From positions 1 through 15,796 of the forward strand of contig CAYUIS010000131.1 in assembly GCA_964444825.1 (NCBI GenBank): DNA of 15,796 nt. The letters run 5' to 3'. A program made the translations under genes and the position numbers. The notes under the pieces were generated by a model. It saw nothing but the letters and a program-made list of their open reading frames with translations, had not been told where the DNA came from and did no database searches. Positions 14,322 to 15,796 of the stretch are shown piece by piece (within the stretch, counting starts at the first letter, position 1; the number at the start of each line of letters is the position of its first letter). This DNA is from CAYUIS01 sp964444825 (GTDB lineage Bacteria; Chloroflexota; Anaerolineae; B4-G1).

Positions 14322-15629
14322 CTATAACTGTCGTAGCCTCTGCTCTAGTTCCTGGGGTGTGGCAGCTTCGACGGGCACATACTCCACCTCAGGGTAATGC
14401 TCCTCAAAGAACGATCTCAGGTCAGCGGGCCAACTGCCAGGATTGACCGCGATCACTCGCCTCACGTCCAGATCACCAATCCCGGCATCGTCGGCGCTAC
14501 TGCCGATGGTGTAACGGCGATCGTTCCACACGGCGTCCACTGCTGCCAGGGCCCATGGCGCATCGGCATCAGGCGGAAGCAAGACATACGTACGATCATA
14601 CTGATCACGGGGCGTTCCCCGCCGCGGCTGATCGTCCGCCTCGCCCTCAAACGAACCGGTCACTTCCACACCGTCCCCGGCTGAGAACAGCAGATTGTGT
14701 GCCCCCACCTCGCTGAGCGGGGCACTGGTAAACGACCACGTAAACCAATCCCCCTGACTTCCAACTGCGGCCGACGTATGTGACAGTGTCGCCCCCGACG
14801 GCTGGCGGATCAGCAGGCTCACATCACTCAGCTCAGTCTGGCAGCGCGCCCCGACGGTCACCGTCTCACCGACCTTTGGATTGGCCGGCCAGTGGCCCAA
14901 CTCGACCTCCGGTGTCTCTGTCCCCCCGTTGCCGACGACGACCAACTCCGCATCGTCCCAATAGGCATCGTTGTGCTTAAAGGGCCACAGGGTCTTGCTG
15001 CGCAGGAACACGGTGACCGTGGTGGCCTGAGAGATCGCTTCCACAGCCGGAATCTGGGCATATTCATTGTAGATGTGGGCTCCCCGTCCCCACACCACCG
15101 TATCAGCCAATGGGTTGATACCGCCAGTGGGATCGATGCCCACGTAAAACGTAAAGTTGCGCCAATTGTCATCGGGGGCCTCGCCCTCCAGGCAAAATCC
15201 GGCCTCATAGCCCGGCCCTTCGCTCCACTCCCCGTCATCTGGATGGGGGAACTTTTCCGGCTGGCTCTTGTCCTTGTGGTTGCTCCACGCGTGGGCCCAG
15301 GCTGACAGGTGCAACTGGGCGCCCGGTGCGATCGATACCTGCTGGAGGAAGCCTGCATCGTGCTTGCGGGAGAATGTGAACAGCAGCATACCTTTCCTGC
15401 CACTGTGCACTCGGCGGGGATCGTTCTGCTTCCACGCGTCACGTACCTCAGGCTGATCCCACGTGCCGGCCTGGTGATGGAACCACGACACCCACCCTGA
15501 GGGCGTAAAGATGTTGCCCACATCCTGCTCCCAGGGCGCTGTCCCCTCCGAACAGACCCAACAACGATGGCTCCTATCTTCTGCCCAATCCGCCTCGAAA
15601 TTCCCATTCTCTAACAGATTCTGCGGCAT
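14322..15629 (-). CDS. Three-module jelly-roll / Ig-like protein of unknown function
   Basis: The 435-residue protein has no visible signal peptide or membrane helix. Module 1 (1-235) opens with NLLENGNFEADW and ends NDAYWDDAELVVVG, the usual frame of carbohydrate-binding jelly rolls, and is rich in Trp. Module 2 (about 240-328) looks Ig-like (NPKVGETVTVGARC ... GAHNLLFSAGDGVEV). Module 3 (about 343-435) begins YDRTYVLLPPDA and contains TIGSSADDAGIGDLD and VIAVNP. I recognise no enzyme in it. A purine-rich AGGAGAAGGAGAAGG ribosome region precedes the ATG. It follows radC by 37 nt on the same strand, so they may share a transcript. The opening motif resembles that of the convergent neighbour's jelly roll (NLITNGDF). 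Export by another route, or a missed signal peptide, is possible. Confidence 0.7.
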   Translation of the reverse strand: MPQNLLENGNFEADWAEDRSHRCWVCSEGTAPWEQDVGNIFTPSGWVSWFHHQAGTWDQPEVRDAWKQNDPRRVHSGRKGMLLFTFSRKHDAGFLQQVSIAPGAQLHLSAWAHAWSNHKDKSQPEKFPHPDDGEWSEGPGYEAGFCLEGEAPDDNWRNFTFYVGIDPTGGINPLADTVVWGRGAHIYNEYAQIPAVEAISQATTVTVFLRSKTLWPFKHNDAYWDDAELVVVGNGGTETPEVELGHWPANPKVGETVTVGARCQTELSDVSLLIRQPSGATLSHTSAAVGSQGDWFTWSFTSAPLSEVGAHNLLFSAGDGVEVTGSFEGEADDQPRRGTPRDQYDRTYVLLPPDADAPWALAAVDAVWNDRRYTIGSSADDAGIGDLDVRRVIAVNPGSWPADLRSFFEEHYPEVEYVPVEAATPQELEQRLRQL

Positions 15630-15666
15630 GTGTACCCCCCTTCTCCTTCTCCTGATCTAGCTCTCG

Positions 15667-15796
15667 CTACGAGAAGCCGAGTCCTCGCTCTCGCAGGCTC
15701 ACGAACCGCTGCTGCCCAATGACCAGATGATCCAGAACCTCGATGTCCAGCAGCTTACCCGCAGCCACCAACTGACGCGTCACCTCCACGTCCTCA
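15667..15796 (-). CDS. radC: RadC-family JAB/MPN protein, C-terminal fragment (runs off window)
   Basis: Reading in from the right edge, the last 42 codons before TAG (15667-15669) give EDVEVTRQLVAAGKLLDIE followed by VLDHLVIGQQRFVSLRERGLGF. This is the characteristic C-terminus of RadC. In the family the sequence just before is HNHPSGDPTPSP. The Asp of the visible ED would be the Asp of the JAMM metal motif (HxH, ten residues, D), so the catalytic histidines would lie just outside the window. The molecular role of RadC is not settled despite its DNA-repair name. The gene is incomplete only because the window ends. Confidence 0.88.
   Translation of the reverse strand, partial: EDVEVTRQLVAAGKLLDIEVLDHLVIGQQRFVSLRERGLGFS

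Overview
This window is about 15.8 kb of dense, GC-rich bacterial DNA. The gene content fits a free-living Chloroflexota (Anaerolineae-like) genome or metagenome scaffold. This placement is an inference from overall style: a site-2 protease with a large insert, HEAT-repeat and peptidase-MA proteins, PflX-type radical SAM, multi-domain sensor kinases, and surface proteins with jelly-roll modules. No rRNA or marker gene settles it. No tRNA, IS element, prophage or CRISPR array was found. A run of exactly 100 N (12954-13053) marks a scaffold gap inside a short-repeat tract.

Layout. (1) 1-4621, minus strand: a 1112-residue membrane sensor histidine kinase followed 25 nt later by ychF, then hairpin and repeat DNA at the left edge. 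(2) 4622-4764: divergent intergenic region with two facing sigma-70-like promoters whose -35 boxes lie 4 nt apart. (3) 4765-6990, plus strand: a SpoIIE/PP2C-type phosphatase, a two-helix channel with RCK (TrkA-type) domains but no recognisable K+ filter, and a small P-loop kinase-like protein that overlaps the channel gene. (4) 6991-7509: no intact gene. It holds a probable frameshifted gene relic on the minus strand, a promoter-like site, and a candidate structured 5' leader. (5) 7510-12909, plus strand: a compact run of six genes: RseP-like site-2 protease, HEAT-repeat protein, membrane-anchored HEITH metallopeptidase, DEDDy exonuclease, PflX-like radical SAM enzyme, acylphosphatase. (6) 12906-13083: tandem 10-bp repeats around the N gap, the last copy supplying the start codon of a membrane-anchored FecR-like/jelly-roll protein (13074-14303). 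(7) 14322-15796, minus strand and convergent: a three-module jelly-roll/Ig-like protein, preceded by the C-terminal end of radC running off the right edge.

How the genes may work together. The kinase and the phosphatase/channel operon share a divergent promoter region, which suggests a common signal-response unit at the membrane. The site-2 protease, the second membrane metalloprotease and the HEAT scaffold resemble parts of a regulated proteolysis system, and the nearby single-pass FecR-like protein has the topology of a possible substrate. Both readings are inference from neighbourhood.
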